From CAWBQO01 sp963790965 (GTDB taxonomy: Bacteria > Bacteroidota > Rhodothermia > Rhodothermales > DASSAV01), in the NCBI GenBank assembly GCA_963790965.1, contig CAWBQO010000003.1, forward strand, positions 496,001-560,000: a stretch of 64,000 bases of DNA. The letters are read 5' to 3'. A model generated the notes under the pieces. It did not search any database. It was given only the letters and a program-made list of their open reading frames with translations, and was not told the origin of the DNA. Of this stretch, positions 53,347 through 62,148 are shown in pieces; position 1 is the first letter of the stretch, and each line of letters opens with the position of its first letter. The position numbers were made by a program, and so were the translations under genes.

Positions 53347-54144
53347 TCAGGCCTTCTGCGACGGCACGCTTCCCAGCCTTGCCGTAAGGTCGTCCCAGCG
53401 CGACCGGCTGACCTTCAGGCGGCGGCCGTCGTTCAGGAGCGCCGCGTAATCACCACCGGGATTAAAAAGGAGCGCGTGTATGCGGTCTGCCTGCACAATG
53501 GTGCTTCGGTGGATGCGGATAAACTGCGCCGGATCGAGCCGCTCTTCGAGCGCCTGCATCTGTTCGCGGATTATGAACGTCTCTTGACCAACGTGCAACT
53601 CGGCGTAAGACCCGCTCGCAGTCAGGAAGTCTATCGTTTCCACAGGGATGATGCGAATCTGGCCCCGCCCCTCGACGGCGATGCGCTGAAGGTAGGAAGG
53701 TGCAGCGGGTGCCACTTCGGCTCCCGGTGCAATCAGGGCAGCAAACCGGCGCTGCAGATCACTCGCCTGCCGCCCGGCGATCATCTCCCGCGCACGGGAA
53801 AGAGCTTGCTCGAAACGGTCATCGGCAAAGGGTTTGAGCAGGTAATCGAGCGCCGCCACCTCGAACGCCGCCACTGCGTACGAATCATACGCCGTTACGA
53901 ACACCACAGCCGGCATCCGCTCGGGTCCGACGCGGCGAACCACGTCAATTCCGCTTGCGCCCGGCATCTGCATATCGAGAAAGACAAGATCCGGCTTCAA
54001 GTCCTCGATCGCGCGGACGGCATCGGGTCCGCTTTTGGCCTCACCGACGATCTCCACGTCTGACTTGCCGGCGAGCAGGTCCGCGATGCGCTGCCGTGCG
54101 GCCCGCTCGTCGTCAACGATCAGGATGCGAAGGGAATGTTTCAT
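53347..54144 (-). CDS. LytTR-family response regulator
   Basis: The 265-residue product has an N-terminal receiver (DDE at 11-13, phosphoacceptor Asp57 in LVFLDMQMPG, Lys in LLKPF) and a C-terminal LytTR DNA-binding domain (about 155-258; TIDFLTASGSYAELHVG; FIRIHRSTIVQ). It begins 6 bases after the histidine kinase gene, so the two are a matched pair. The nearest likely target is the divergent TonB-type receptor gene, whose upstream region has an inverted repeat with GTTAA cores. Confidence 0.95.
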   Translation of the reverse strand: MKHSLRILIVDDERAARQRIADLLAGKSDVEIVGEAKSGPDAVRAIEDLKPDLVFLDMQMPGASGIDVVRRVGPERMPAVVFVTAYDSYAVAAFEVAALDYLLKPFADDRFEQALSRAREMIAGRQASDLQRRFAALIAPGAEVAPAAPSYLQRIAVEGRGQIRIIPVETIDFLTASGSYAELHVGQETFIIREQMQALEERLDPAQFIRIHRSTIVQADRIHALLFNPGGDYAALLNDGRRLKVSRSRWDDLTARLGSVPSQKA

Positions 54145-54150
54145 GGCAAG

Positions 54151-55335
54151 TCAAACGGCGGCAGCGAAGAGGTCGGCGGCTGTATGGTAAGGTAGTTCGA
54201 GCGTCACTTCGAGTCCGCCGCCCTGCGGCTCCTCCATGCGGAAGGACTGCGCGTCTCCATAAAGTGTTTTCATGCGGGCACGGGTATTTCGAATCCCGAT
54301 TCCTTCCGAGTTGCTTTGCGACCTCCCGTTGCTCGCTTCAAGTCCGGGGCCATTGTCACGCACCACCAGCAGCAGTTTATCTCCCGACCGTCTTGCACTC
54401 AGATCGATGCGGCCGCTTCCTTCCAGCGTTTCGACGCCATGCTTGACGGCATTCTCGACAATCGGCTGCAGGATGAGGGTTGGGACGAGGGCATCGAGCA
54501 CCTCCGGATCGATGTTGCGCACGACCGACAACGTATCCTCAAAGCGGATTGACTGGATTTCAAGATAGCCGTCGAGAAAGGAAAGTTCTTCATGAAGCGG
54601 CGTTTCCGGCTTTGAGGAGGCGTCGAGCGAGTAGCGTAGCAATTCGCTCAGCCGCGCAATCATTTGCCGAACGCGCCTCGGATCCCGTTCAACGTAGTTG
54701 GAGATCGCGTGGAGCGTGTTAAAGAGGAAGTGGGGGTTGATCTGCATCCGCAACGCCTGCAGTCGCGCCTCTGACAACTCGCGGTTTAGTTCAGCGGCTT
54801 CGGCCTTCAGGGTCGTGCTTTCCGACAGGTGGCGACGATACCGGATGAAGTAGTCGCGTGCGAACCCGGCGGCCAGTATGGCGGCGTAGATGATGAGTTC
54901 GTCCAGGAAGCGAAGGCTCGCCACGCTCCGCCAGAGCGAGAATGGCCGGCGCGGCGCGTCGAAGACCACGAGCGCGTGCAGCGTGGCGTGAAACAGCGCA
55001 TTTACGGCCACCGCGACGACGAATGCCAGCACCAGATGCAGGAACAGTCGCCGCCACAGATGGACGCCTTCTACGCTGAAGCGCCGGGCGAGGAAGAACA
55101 CGAACGGCGTGACGATGGTCCAGACGCCGTACTCGGACAGCGCCAGCCAGAACTCCGTCGCGGTGACGCGGCCCGGCTCGCCGAACCGCGGATCGATGGC
55201 ACGTTGAGCGAGTTCCAGAAGGAGAATCGCGCCCCAGAAGGCGAGGATCGCGCCTCCTTCCCCGAGCAGTTGCTTCGTCCTTCGCTTGTCGTGAGAGGTA
55301 CTGTATTCAGGCACAGGGTAATCGGCAGGGTTCAC
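54151..55335 (-). CDS. LytS-type sensor histidine kinase
   Basis: The 394-residue product has four membrane helices (about 27-45, 67-84, 96-115, 147-165) without a large periplasmic domain. A short coiled coil follows, then the His_kinase domain with the phospho-acceptor His202 in QINPHFLFNTLHAISN, and an HATPase with LILQPIVENAVKHG and NGPGLEASNGRS. This is the kinase type that pairs with LytTR regulators, as it does here. The signal is unknown; a membrane or lipid cue is plausible given the lack of an outer domain. Confidence 0.93.
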   Translation of the reverse strand: MNPADYPVPEYSTSHDKRRTKQLLGEGGAILAFWGAILLLELAQRAIDPRFGEPGRVTATEFWLALSEYGVWTIVTPFVFFLARRFSVEGVHLWRRLFLHLVLAFVVAVAVNALFHATLHALVVFDAPRRPFSLWRSVASLRFLDELIIYAAILAAGFARDYFIRYRRHLSESTTLKAEAAELNRELSEARLQALRMQINPHFLFNTLHAISNYVERDPRRVRQMIARLSELLRYSLDASSKPETPLHEELSFLDGYLEIQSIRFEDTLSVVRNIDPEVLDALVPTLILQPIVENAVKHGVETLEGSGRIDLSARRSGDKLLLVVRDNGPGLEASNGRSQSNSEGIGIRNTRARMKTLYGDAQSFRMEEPQGGGLEVTLELPYHTAADLFAAAV

Positions 55336-55660
55336 ATGAATGTACCAATATCTTGATCACCGTGTTCAGCACCGCCGCTGAATGAGCGAATTGCACCAGC
55401 GGGTTGCAGGTTGCACCGGGAAGACGTGTTCGTTTCCCTCGCCTGCCGGATCTGCGGCGGGGGAAAAGGGGTACATGAAGGCTTATCATCCTTTCGCAAG
55501 AGCTTTGCCGTGCAACTCACGACTCCTGCGTGCAGTTGGTGAAGCCGTATGAGGAGAAGCGGCGACCGCCTCCGTATCATTACGTTAACTACAAGGCTTC
55601 TTTGTGGTTAACGCCGGCTTTCTTCCCGCCACCGACCGACAAGTCAACCGTCTCTTGGAT
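55336..55660. other. Divergent spacer between the kinase and the TonB-type receptor
   Basis: The 325 bases have no credible gene. They hold an inverted repeat at 55583-55613 and a TATCTT at 55349-55354. A G/C-rich hairpin-like CCTGCCGGATCTGCGGCGGG occurs near 55442. Promoters of both flanking transcripts must lie here. Confidence 0.45.
55583..55613. promoter_or_regulatory. GTTAAC-centred inverted repeat, possible operator
   Basis: CGTTAACTACAA and TTGTGGTTAACG form a 12-base inverted repeat with one mismatch and a 7-base centre, 48 bases before the receptor ATG. The GTTAA cores resemble known LytTR boxes (for example the AgrA half-site with GTTAA), and a LytTR gene lies next door. It could instead be an mRNA hairpin. 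Confidence 0.4.
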
Positions 55661-58216
55661 ATGAACGAACAATTGAATTACCGATACTCATTCCGCGAGA
55701 GTGCCGGAGACTACCTCCCGCGGCCCGGCTTAAAAGTCGTACTGACGGCCGTGTTGCTGCTTGGCTTGTTCCTTGCGCCGACGAAGAGTTCCGCTCAGGT
55801 TGCAGGGACTGCGAGAATGGGAGCGGCTCAGGGGACGGTCCGCGGCGTGGTGAAGGACGCATCGAACGGGCAGGCCATTCCGACGGCAACCGTTGCCCTG
55901 TGGCAGGCTGCCGATTCGACGCTCGTTACGGGCGCGGTGGCAGATGCCAGAGGCGGCTTCGTTCTGGAAGGACTGCGTCCCGGAAAGTACTACGTGGAGG
56001 TGAGCTTCATCGGATACAAGACCCGGCGCGTCCCTGACGTGACCCTGTCCCCGCAGTCGATGCAGAAGAATCTTGGCGACGTGAAGCTGGACGTCACGAC
56101 GGCGCTTCTCGATGAAGTGCAGGTAAGTGCCGAGCGGGAGTTCATGGAGGTGCGAATCGACCGAAACGTGTACAATACGAAAGATCAGATCGTGGCGGAC
56201 GGCGGCTCGGCGACCGATGTTCTGCGCGGCATTCCTGCGCTCGAAGTGGACATGGACGGAAAGGTCAGCCTGAGAGGCAATCAGAACGTGGCGGTGCTGA
56301 TCAACGGGCGTCCGTCGCAGATGTCCGGAGATATGCTGGCGAGTTTTCTTCAGGGACTGCCGGCGAGCACGATCGAGCGGGTCGAAGTGATTCCGAACCC
56401 CTCGGCGCGGTATGAGCCGGATGGCATGTCGGGCATCATCAACATCGTTCTCAAGAAGAACACGCGGCTCGGCATCGGAGGTTCGGTCACGGCGGGAGCC
56501 GGTACGCGCGGGGATGCCAACGCGGCCGGAATGGTTTCTTATCAGGAAGGAAAAGTCAACACCCGCCTCAACTACGGCTTCCGGCGCGGCGTGCGCTCGC
56601 GCTCCGGTGACCGGTACAATGTCTATCGATTCAACACGCCGGAGTCTTATCTCTTCACTTCCAGTAACGGCGACAATACTTCTTTATCGCACACCCTCAA
56701 CGGCAATTTCGACTACGAGTTGACCGACCAGAACGGCATCTCGCTCTCCGCCCTCGTCAGCACGCGGGCGGCCGATGGTACGGACGAGAACTTCTACAGG
56801 GAGTACACCGACCCGCTCTATCAGACGCAGTACAACCGTTTCAGCAACGAAGACGGGAACGACTTAAACCTGGACCTGGGGCTTGCCTTTCGGCACATCG
56901 TGGATCCGCTGAAGCATGAACTCGTCGCCGAGCTGCGGTTCGGGCGGGAGAATGATAGCGAAAACGACGCTTACCGCAGAGAGCAAGCAGGCGAGTCGTT
57001 GAATCCGCTCGTGACGGAGTCCGAACGGAGTGCGTTGGATGAATACACGACGAATGCGTCGCTACAGGTTGATTACGTGCGGCCGCTTGGGGAAGACGGC
57101 AAGATCGAAGCCGGATACAAGGGAGATTGGGAACGCCTCGACACGGGCATTCAGGTGGATGTGCTCAATTCAGCCACTTCGGTCTTTGAGCCGCTGTACG
57201 CCGAGGAGAACAGCTTCCTTTACGACCGGCAGGTCCACGCCGGGTACGGCATCATCGGACAGCAGTTCGGGGCCATCGGTGCGCAGATTGGCGTGCGTCT
57301 GGAGCAGTCGCTGACGAACTTCGACTTGTCGGCGCTGGATAACTCGTATGACAACAACTACTTCAGCGTCTTTCCGAGCGCGTTCATGACGTACAAGCTG
57401 AGCGACCATCATTCATTCCGGATGAGCTATAGCAAGCGCATCAATCGCCCGCGTGTGAGCGGATGGCACAACCAGCTCAACCCGATCAGCGACCGGAGCG
57501 ATCCGCTGTTCCGGCGCGTCGGCAATCCTTACCTCAAGCCGGAATACACGCATGCCACGGAGTTCACGTATACTTTGACCACGAAAGCAACGACCATTTC
57601 CATCAGCCCCTATTTCCGGCGCACGGTCGACGTGATTCGCTTTTTGAGCGGCACGGATCCGTCGGGCGTGACCACGATCACGTTCGAGAACCTCGACGTG
57701 ATGGACGCCTGGGGCGCGGAGGCCATCTCGTCGCTGCGGATTGGAGACAACTTCAACGGGTTTGCCTCTTTCGAAGTCTACCGCGTGGCAACGGATGCCG
57801 GGAGTCTCGAGTCGTCGCTGAGCAACAACTCATACGGCTGGTCGACGCGCGTCAACGGCACGATGCGCCTTACGCCGACGCTCTCCCTGCAGGCGTTCCT
57901 CTTCTACCGGGCACCCATGGATGTAGAGCAGGGCCGGATGGGTTCTATGACGCGCACGGACCTCGCTTTCCGGCAGCAGTTCATGAACAACCGCGCCAGC
58001 CTCAGCCTCCGCGTTGAGGATCCGCTAAACACTGCGGGCATGAGCATGTGGCGCGAAACGCCGACCTCCTATTGGGAGAATGACTTCCGCTGGAGCGGGC
58101 GCGCGCTAAACCTTTCCTTTACCTACAATTTTGGCAAGCAGGACCGGGATTCGAACCGTCGCCGGTCGCAGTCGCAGCAGGATCGCGGAGACGATATGGG
58201 AGATATGGGCTTCTAA
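55661..58216 (+). CDS. TonB-dependent receptor-like outer membrane protein with carboxypeptidase regulatory-like domain
   Basis: The 851-residue product (ATG at 55661) has an internal signal segment (VVLTAVLLLGLFLAPTKSSAQ). A carboxypeptidase-D regulatory-like beta domain follows (about 65-140; GTVRGVVKDASNGQAIPTA; GKYYVEVSFIGYKT), then a plug domain (about 165-270; ATDVLRGIPALEVD; SGIINIVLKKNTR), and a barrel of the OMP_b-brl_3 type. It ends in a Gln/Arg-rich tail without the usual terminal aromatic. Such proteins import or bind ligands in Bacteroidota-like outer membranes. No SusD-type partner is adjacent. It diverges from the LytS/LytTR pair. Confidence 0.9.
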   Translation: MNEQLNYRYSFRESAGDYLPRPGLKVVLTAVLLLGLFLAPTKSSAQVAGTARMGAAQGTVRGVVKDASNGQAIPTATVALWQAADSTLVTGAVADARGGFVLEGLRPGKYYVEVSFIGYKTRRVPDVTLSPQSMQKNLGDVKLDVTTALLDEVQVSAEREFMEVRIDRNVYNTKDQIVADGGSATDVLRGIPALEVDMDGKVSLRGNQNVAVLINGRPSQMSGDMLASFLQGLPASTIERVEVIPNPSARYEPDGMSGIINIVLKKNTRLGIGGSVTAGAGTRGDANAAGMVSYQEGKVNTRLNYGFRRGVRSRSGDRYNVYRFNTPESYLFTSSNGDNTSLSHTLNGNFDYELTDQNGISLSALVSTRAADGTDENFYREYTDPLYQTQYNRFSNEDGNDLNLDLGLAFRHIVDPLKHELVAELRFGRENDSENDAYRREQAGESLNPLVTESERSALDEYTTNASLQVDYVRPLGEDGKIEAGYKGDWERLDTGIQVDVLNSATSVFEPLYAEENSFLYDRQVHAGYGIIGQQFGAIGAQIGVRLEQSLTNFDLSALDNSYDNNYFSVFPSAFMTYKLSDHHSFRMSYSKRINRPRVSGWHNQLNPISDRSDPLFRRVGNPYLKPEYTHATEFTYTLTTKATTISISPYFRRTVDVIRFLSGTDPSGVTTITFENLDVMDAWGAEAISSLRIGDNFNGFASFEVYRVATDAGSLESSLSNNSYGWSTRVNGTMRLTPTLSLQAFLFYRAPMDVEQGRMGSMTRTDLAFRQQFMNNRASLSLRVEDPLNTAGMSMWRETPTSYWENDFRWSGRALNLSFTYNFGKQDRDSNRRRSQSQQDRGDDMGDMGF

Positions 58217-58231
58217 ACGGACGATCCTACC

Positions 58232-58272
58232 AAAAAAAGCGTCCCGGAGCGAGAGGCCCCGGGACGCTTTTT
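58232..58272. terminator. Bidirectional terminator between the receptor and sppA
   Basis: AAAAAGCGTCCCGG and CCGGGACGCTTTTT form a 14-base stem around an 11-base loop, with an A run on the left and a T run on the right. It can therefore serve both convergent genes. Its stem matches the terminator after tRNA-His. Confidence 0.92.
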
Positions 58273-58291
58273 GCTTTACGATCTGCTTCGC

Positions 58292-60100
58292 TTAGCGCAC
58301 GTCGATCAGTGCGGGGATGCGGGCTTGCACGGTGCCCTGCTCGTTAATCAGTTCCGTTGCGGTGTGGTACTGCGCGAGCACGGCGCGTTCGAGGGGCGAG
58401 AGCGTGAACCGCTGAATGCTCGATTGCACGCGCGTTTCGAACGACTGTGACAAGCGTTCGATGAAGGTCTTCTCGTGCGGAAGCGTGCGAACGTGGTAGG
58501 AGCCGGGGGCAAGTCCGGCCTTTTCAGCCGCGATGGCAACGGCCGTATCGATGCCGCCGAGAACGTCCACAAGGCCGATTTCCTTAGCCTGCGCGCCTGT
58601 CCATACGCGGCCCTGCCCGATGCTGTCCACCTGCGCTTCCGTCAGGCCGCGGCCCCTGGAGACGTTCTGAAGGAAGGCGTGGTAGGTGCCCTGCACCGAA
58701 CGGCTCAGCAGATCGGCTTCTGCCGGAGAGAGCGGGCGGATGCCGGAGAACATATCGGCATACGGACTGGTGCTGACGACGTCGTAGGTGATGCCGAGCT
58801 TGTCGCGCATCAGTTCGCCGGTATTGAAGAAGACGCTGAATACGCCGATCGAACCCGTAAGCGTGAGCGGCTGCGCCACGATCGTGTCCGCCGGTGTCGA
58901 GATCCAGTAGCCGCCGGACGCCGCGTAATCGCCCATGGAAACGATGAGCGGCTTCACGTCGGCCGTCATCTGGATCTCGCGCCACATCGCGTCGGCGGCA
59001 GGTGCGGAGCCGCCCGGCGAGTTCACGCGCAGAACGATGGCTTTCACGCGGTCGTTTTCGCGGGCTTCCTTCATCGCTTCGTTGAACGTCTCCGCGCCGA
59101 CCACATCGCCTCCCATGAGCGGGTTGGGACTGTAGCCACTCTCGCCGCTGTTGATGGTCCCTACGGCATAGACGATGGCAATGTCTCCGTCGTTGCCGGA
59201 CTTGATTCCGGCCTCCGAAGCGGGCACATCGACGTAATCGGCGAGATAGACGGTATTCAGGTCATCGTCGTCTTCCATGCCGAGGCGGTTGCGGAATACA
59301 TCGACCACCTGGTCGTTGAAGAGGAGGCCGTCCAGCAAGCCGGCTTCGTAGGCTCCCTGGGAGGTAAAGATCGCCGCGTCGGAAGCGATCTGGGCAACGG
59401 CTTCCGGCGTCATGCCACGGCTTTCGGCGATGGCTTGAAGAAAGACGCTGTTCCAGGATTGAAGGAGCGATGTCATCTGCTCCTCGTTTTCCGGCGAAAG
59501 GTCGCGCCGGGTGAACGGCTCGATCGCGCTCTTGTACTTGCCCGCGCGGACGACCTGCGGCTCGACCTCAATTTTCTGCAGCAGCTCCTGGTAGAACTGC
59601 GCTGCGATGTAGAAGCCGTTAAACTCGAACATGGCCTGCGGCGGCGCGAAGACGCTGTCGGCCGTGGATGCGAGGTAGTAGGCCGCCTCGTCCATCGACG
59701 AGTCGTCGCCCGAGGCGATGATCGGTTTGCCGCTTTCGCGGAACCGAAGAAGCGACTGGCGCACTTCCTCGATGGTGGCCCAGGCTCCACTGCCTCCCTG
59801 AACCTTCAGCCAGATGGCCTCAATTCGGTCGTCGGCCGCTGCCTTTTCAATTGCAAGAGAAAAGTCGCGCAGATCGTACTGGGGCGAATCGTCAAAGGCT
59901 TTCATAAAGGGGTCTTTGACAGAGCGTTCCGGTATGGCGTGGTCGAGGGATATGACCAGCACCGAAGCATCCGCCACACTCGGGGTCGAATCCGTAGAAG
60001 CGGCAATGGCAGTGACAAGGAGCACGAAGAAGAGGACGAGGACGCCCAGCGCCAGCAAGCTTCCGAGGGTGCTTGCCAGCAGGTTCGACAGAAATTTCAT
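58292..60100 (-). CDS. sppA: Signal peptide peptidase SppA (67K type)
   Basis: SppA is a membrane-anchored Ser-Lys peptidase that degrades cleaved signal peptides in the periplasm. The 602-residue product (ATG at 60100, MKFLSNLLAS) has one N-terminal membrane helix and two tandem peptidase-S49 halves. The first half carries the Lys in RAGKYKSAIEPF and the second the Ser in DYAASGGYWIS, as in E. coli SppA. RVNSPGGSAPAADAMW and LTGSIGVFSVFF are further family blocks. An ATG at 60196 in frame would add 32 residues without a proper signal anchor. It is convergent with the TonB-type receptor. Confidence 0.94.
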   Translation of the reverse strand: MKFLSNLLASTLGSLLALGVLVLFFVLLVTAIAASTDSTPSVADASVLVISLDHAIPERSVKDPFMKAFDDSPQYDLRDFSLAIEKAAADDRIEAIWLKVQGGSGAWATIEEVRQSLLRFRESGKPIIASGDDSSMDEAAYYLASTADSVFAPPQAMFEFNGFYIAAQFYQELLQKIEVEPQVVRAGKYKSAIEPFTRRDLSPENEEQMTSLLQSWNSVFLQAIAESRGMTPEAVAQIASDAAIFTSQGAYEAGLLDGLLFNDQVVDVFRNRLGMEDDDDLNTVYLADYVDVPASEAGIKSGNDGDIAIVYAVGTINSGESGYSPNPLMGGDVVGAETFNEAMKEARENDRVKAIVLRVNSPGGSAPAADAMWREIQMTADVKPLIVSMGDYAASGGYWISTPADTIVAQPLTLTGSIGVFSVFFNTGELMRDKLGITYDVVSTSPYADMFSGIRPLSPAEADLLSRSVQGTYHAFLQNVSRGRGLTEAQVDSIGQGRVWTGAQAKEIGLVDVLGGIDTAVAIAAEKAGLAPGSYHVRTLPHEKTFIERLSQSFETRVQSSIQRFTLSPLERAVLAQYHTATELINEQGTVQARIPALIDVR

Positions 60101-60358
60101 AGCGTGTACTAAAGAGTGATGGCGGACGGAGGGGAGCCGATGGACAGGCATTTGGAGCCCATTCCGCATTAGCGTAGCCAAAGCCTGGAATGACAACGTC
60201 TACCTGAGTGGACAATCCGTTCTGATTATTCGTTGAGATCGTAATTAAGTTACGACGCAAACGCTCGCGGCGCAGCATCTACATGGGCATCAAGCGATCG
60301 GCACGATTGTTCGTGTTAATGAATTAAGAGATTTGTTCAACGTGACGGGGGTACGACC

Positions 60359-61678
60359 ATGCGGTACAGGCTACAGCTTTCGATGGGATCCTTGTTCTTC
60401 ATTCTGTTTTCCTTCTTGTTGATCGATGCGGCGTCGGCGCAGGCGAGGGGAGCGCGGGGAGCATCGCGGGACAGCGTCCGTGCGGAGCCGCGAGAGGCGA
60501 GAATGCCTGCTGCCGAGCGGGAGAAAAGCGCCGTGCCGGGGCGCTCGTCCAACGGCGGCGCGGACGAGAAGGATGCTGTGAAGACGCGAGACCTTCCGGC
60601 GCGGGCATCCAGCCGCGGCTCGCGCGAAGCGCCCGCGTCCGGTGGGCGGCAGGCGCAGGAGACGGCGAAAAGCCCCGGACGCTCAGCCGCAGCCGGTCGC
60701 GCTGATCGCACGGATGATGCCGACCGGGTAGAAACTCGCCGTTCCACTGGTTCGGCACGGCGGGCGCAGCCGCCGGTATACGCTCCGCCGAATGTTTACG
60801 GTCCGCCTGCCGTTCAAGCACGTCCGCAGGACTACCGCAGGTACGATCCATTGTGGCCGTGGGAGTATCGCGCCCGGGAGAAATGGGCACCGATGTACGA
60901 GTTCAGGCAGACCGTCTACGTGGAGGACCCCTACGGCAGGCGGCGGTACCGAGATCGGCTTGAGGTTGTGACGCGATACCGGCAGCGCGTCCGCAGGGCT
61001 GACCGGCGGCGCGCCGAGGTGGAACTCGACGTGGAGGCTATAACGCTGCATCTCAACGGGCGCTATCTCGGACAGGTGCGCAACATTCCAGACGCCATTT
61101 CGCGGGTTCGCGGCACCTTGTACGAGCGGGGCGGCGTCGATCTCGACCGCGACCTCTTTCTCGTGGGATCTCCGGATGCCGGTTTTGAACTGATCTCAAC
61201 GCAGCATTACGACAACTACATTCTGGGTTCGTACCGGTCCGGCCATAGCCTCCGGGTGGGCGCATTGGACCTGCGTCGGGAGCGGGTGAAGGCGGTCCGG
61301 CGCAGTCGGCTCTTTGATCCGTCGGGAAGAGAGAAGTTCATGCCGATCCCTCTGCTTCCGAGATCGTCCGGTTCGCTGTTTGATTACGGTCGGGAGAGTC
61401 TCTCATGGCAAGACCGTGATGACTGGGACCCGTATCGGGACATAGATCGGGACCGTGGTCGGGTCGACGACTACGAGTACGGCCGCGTCCGGCAAGACCG
61501 GAGCCGCGCTTCGCGTGCTGAGTCGGACCCGGCGCGGGATGACGAGGGCGTCTCCGGGATGAGAGCCACGGATCGGCCGCGGGGCAGCGTGCGCGCAGAG
61601 GAAGTTGACGAGGTGCCGTCGGACGGCGGCGGGACAATGCGGCAGCGGAGGGAAACCGAGTTGCGGCGGGTTGAATAG
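60359..61678 (+). CDS. Secreted arginine-rich protein of unknown function
   Basis: The 439-residue product has a clear signal peptide (hydrophobic residues 10-22, end near ASAQA at 29). A low-complexity Arg/Ala/Ser/Glu-rich stretch follows (30-140). A folded-looking middle (about 150-320) contains YRRYDPLWPWEYR, VELDVEAITLHLNG and VRGTLYERGGVDLDRDLFLV. The tail is highly charged, Arg/Asp-rich and probably disordered. I recognise no family. The middle's alternating hydrophobic pattern suggests a beta domain. It is flanked by gene-free stretches on both sides and so is transcribed alone. Confidence 0.7.
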   Translation: MRYRLQLSMGSLFFILFSFLLIDAASAQARGARGASRDSVRAEPREARMPAAEREKSAVPGRSSNGGADEKDAVKTRDLPARASSRGSREAPASGGRQAQETAKSPGRSAAAGRADRTDDADRVETRRSTGSARRAQPPVYAPPNVYGPPAVQARPQDYRRYDPLWPWEYRAREKWAPMYEFRQTVYVEDPYGRRRYRDRLEVVTRYRQRVRRADRRRAEVELDVEAITLHLNGRYLGQVRNIPDAISRVRGTLYERGGVDLDRDLFLVGSPDAGFELISTQHYDNYILGSYRSGHSLRVGALDLRRERVKAVRRSRLFDPSGREKFMPIPLLPRSSGSLFDYGRESLSWQDRDDWDPYRDIDRDRGRVDDYEYGRVRQDRSRASRAESDPARDDEGVSGMRATDRPRGSVRAEEVDEVPSDGGGTMRQRRETELRRVE

Positions 61679-62148
61679 CCGCGGCGCGTGTGAGGCATGG
61701 ATGCGACCGGCTTAATTGCGGCGGCTTCCGATGAACCGCAGAAGGTGAGTTTTTCAGAGCGGCGGTTTGGAAGGCGCGGCTTGCGTTTACTTTCCAGGTT
61801 ACGACAGAGGCACCCTGCCGGGCCTTGGGGGCAGTGGCCCGGACATGGGTGGGTGCAACCAGTGCATCGTTCCTCCGTAGTCTTATCCGTGGTGAGGTTT
61901 TGCCTCATTCCGGTTTACTTCTCGTATCATCACGACTTATGCTTGCAGCGTAGGCGCGTCGGAGCATCCTTGGTTTTGCTCGGCGCTCGAAATCGACGAC
62001 CGTCTCTCGCGGGCTGCCATCCGGTAGCCGCGCCGCGAGACGGATGTTGTTTCATTCAGGGGATCTGGAATTCCTCCGCTTAATTGCGGGGGGGCGGGTC
62101 CATTGTGGACAGCTCGTTCCAGATCCGCCATCTGCAAGCATTTAAGCC
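61679..62148. other. Gene-free stretch before rsgA
   Basis: The 470 bases show no convincing gene on either strand. A 12-base direct repeat GCTTAATTGCGG occurs at 61710-61721 and 62078-62089, near both ends. A Cys-rich minus-strand reading (to 61908) was considered and rejected. No terminator with a T run is evident. Confidence 0.45.

Noticed and set aside
58475..60112. 545-codon plus-strand frame opposite sppA
   Set aside because: It is antisense shadow of a well-supported gene with a composition typical of such shadows.
61679..61908. Minus-strand reading with a CTGCTHPCPGHC cysteine cluster
   Set aside because: The frame runs antisense into the end of the secreted protein gene, has no start context, and the rest is low-complexity. 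The cluster is probably chance.
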